Shown here one piece after another: positions 5,274-5,521 of a stretch of DNA of 5,521 nt. Under the pieces are notes generated by a model. That model did not search any database. It was not told where the DNA came from and was given only the letters and a program-made list of their open reading frames with translations. The stretch comes from Thomasclavelia spiroformis (GTDB lineage: Bacteria > Bacillota_I > Bacilli_A > Erysipelotrichales > Coprobacillaceae): the NCBI GenBank assembly GCA_018369555.1, contig JAGZCC010000094.1, positions 1 to 5,521 of the forward strand, written 5' to 3'. How positions within the stretch are numbered: the first letter of the stretch is position 1; every line of letters starts with the position of its first letter. The translations under genes were made by a program, and so were the position numbers.

Positions 5274-5340
5274 ATCTCATTCTGACGGAGTGATTCAGAC
5301 ACGGCGGTGGGAAAATCTCTTAGATTTTTCCGCCGTTTTT
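5274..5340 (+). ncRNA. Candidate short RNA between an extended -10 promoter and a terminator
   Basis: The promoter at 5259-5267 would start transcription near 5274, and a strong hairpin with a T-run ends at 5340. The predicted RNA is about 67 nt. It would hold a 5' hairpin (TCTGA 5281-5285 with TCAGA 5295-5299) and the terminator stem. A reading frame crosses the region (ATG 5267 to TAA 5440-5442), but its ATG overlaps the -10 and it has no ribosome site, so coding is unlikely. It could be a small regulatory RNA, an antisense control RNA of a mobile element, or an attenuator leader for something to the right. It matches no named RNA family that I recognise. Confidence 0.4.
5301..5340 (+). terminator. 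Intrinsic terminator hairpin
   Basis: The lower stem CGGCGG (5302-5307) pairs perfectly with CCGCCG (5330-5335), extended by A5301-T5336. After a TGG bulge (5308-5310), GAAAATCT (5311-5318) pairs with AGATTTTT (5322-5329) around a CTT loop, with one G-U pair. Five T follow the lower stem (5336-5340). It closes the 5067 gene and any RNA started at about 5274. Confidence 0.75.
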
Positions 5341-5348
5341 AGTGGCTG

Positions 5349-5414
5349 GTTCACTTCGTCAGTTGAGCGAGCTTGCGAGCGAACATCAAGCCCCCGTTAT
5401 CTAACAAGGGGGGC
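5349..5414. other. GC-rich double-hairpin block, possible transfer-origin or protein-binding region
   Basis: In an AT-rich setting, 5341-5420 has 43 G or C in 80 bases. The first stem is GTTCACTT (5349-5356) against GAGCGAAC (5377-5384), with one mismatch and one wobble; GAGCGA occurs twice (5365-5370 and 5377-5382). The second hairpin is GCCCCC (5390-5395) with GGGGGC (5409-5414), continued by GTTA/TAAC (5396-5399 and 5402-5405) past an AAG bulge. No T-run follows on either strand, so these are not terminators. Adjacent stable inverted repeats without a gene resemble oriT or replication-control regions of mobile elements; this is inference, with no relaxase in view. Confidence 0.4.
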
Positions 5415-5428
5415 ACAAAAAACAAGAA

Positions 5429-5441
5429 ACACTATACACTA
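5429..5441. repeat. Tandem ACACTA repeat
   Basis: ACACTA at 5429-5434 is repeated at 5436-5441 with one T between. On the minus strand this reads TAGTGT, ATAGTGT, loosely like the TAGTG core that I remember from nick sites of MOBV-type plasmids such as pMV158. The resemblance is short and was not tested. Confidence 0.25.
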
Positions 5442-5488
5442 ACAAGCGGAAAACGCTGTATTTATAAGGCAAAACTGCATTTTTACAG

Positions 5489-5517
5489 TAGTGATATAAA
5501 TTGTACCTATATCACTA
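5489..5517. promoter_or_regulatory. Perfect 10-bp inverted repeat, operator-like, over a possible extended -10
   Basis: TAGTGATATA (5489-5498) is the exact reverse complement of TATATCACTA (5508-5517), with a 9-nt spacer. The left arm overlaps TGATATAAA (5492-5500), a possible extended -10 of 5/6 quality, so a dimeric repressor bound here would block it. The next gene would lie beyond the window. An RNA hairpin is the alternative, but the long spacer and the -10 overlap favour a DNA operator. Confidence 0.5.
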
Positions 5518-5521
5518 TGAA

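Noticed and set aside
5221..5442. 73-codon open frame across the right-end signal region
   Set aside because: It overlaps the end of the 56-aa gene, a promoter -10, the terminator and both GC-rich hairpins. Its internal ATG (5267) overlaps the TATAAT and has no ribosome site. Its sequence is explained by the structured DNA.
1..5521. CRISPR array, tRNA, rRNA, known riboswitch or complete insertion sequence
   Set aside because: No regularly spaced repeats, cloverleaf, rRNA-like conserved blocks, recognisable riboswitch core or transposase frame was seen on either strand by reading.

Overview
The window is low-GC DNA with strong Shine-Dalgarno sites (AAGGAGG-type) and sigma-A promoters, several of them with an extended TGn -10. 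This fits a low-GC Firmicute; the protein sequences would suit an Erysipelotrichia- or Clostridia-type gut bacterium, but that placement is impressionistic and was not tested by any search.

Positions 1-2915 look like ordinary chromosome. A ybaK-type Cys-tRNA(Pro) deacylase (ATG 104; alternative GTG 56) is followed 2 nt later by a short CobO/BtuR-type corrinoid adenosyltransferase. An extended -10 promoter (1130-1158) then drives an alpha-phosphohexomutase (PgcA-like, 564 aa), which ends in a clear intrinsic terminator (2884-2915).

Positions 2916-3646 look like a scar or accessory junction. Directly after the terminator is an open tail of 27 mostly charged codons with no credible start. It is followed by a leader carrying nested dyads and by a 44-codon XRE helix-turn-helix gene that stops inside its DNA-binding domain. 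A second extended -10 promoter (3469-3497) heads a leader of about 140 nt with inverted and direct repeats.

Positions 3647-5237 hold four small genes: a 93-aa three-segment membrane protein; a 153-aa membrane-anchored XRE regulator 16 nt downstream, probably in the same operon; a 170-aa acidic soluble protein that I cannot name; and a 56-aa two-segment membrane protein.

Positions 5238-5521 carry no convincing gene but are dense in signals. An extended -10 promoter is followed about 70 nt later by a GC-rich terminator hairpin, so a short RNA is possible. Next come a GC-rich block with two imperfect hairpins (one with GCCCCC/GGGGGC arms), a tandem heptamer, and a perfect 10-bp inverted repeat overlapping a possible -10 at the right edge. 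This could be the control or transfer-origin region of an integrated mobile element lying further right, but no recombinase, relaxase or att repeat is visible to prove it.
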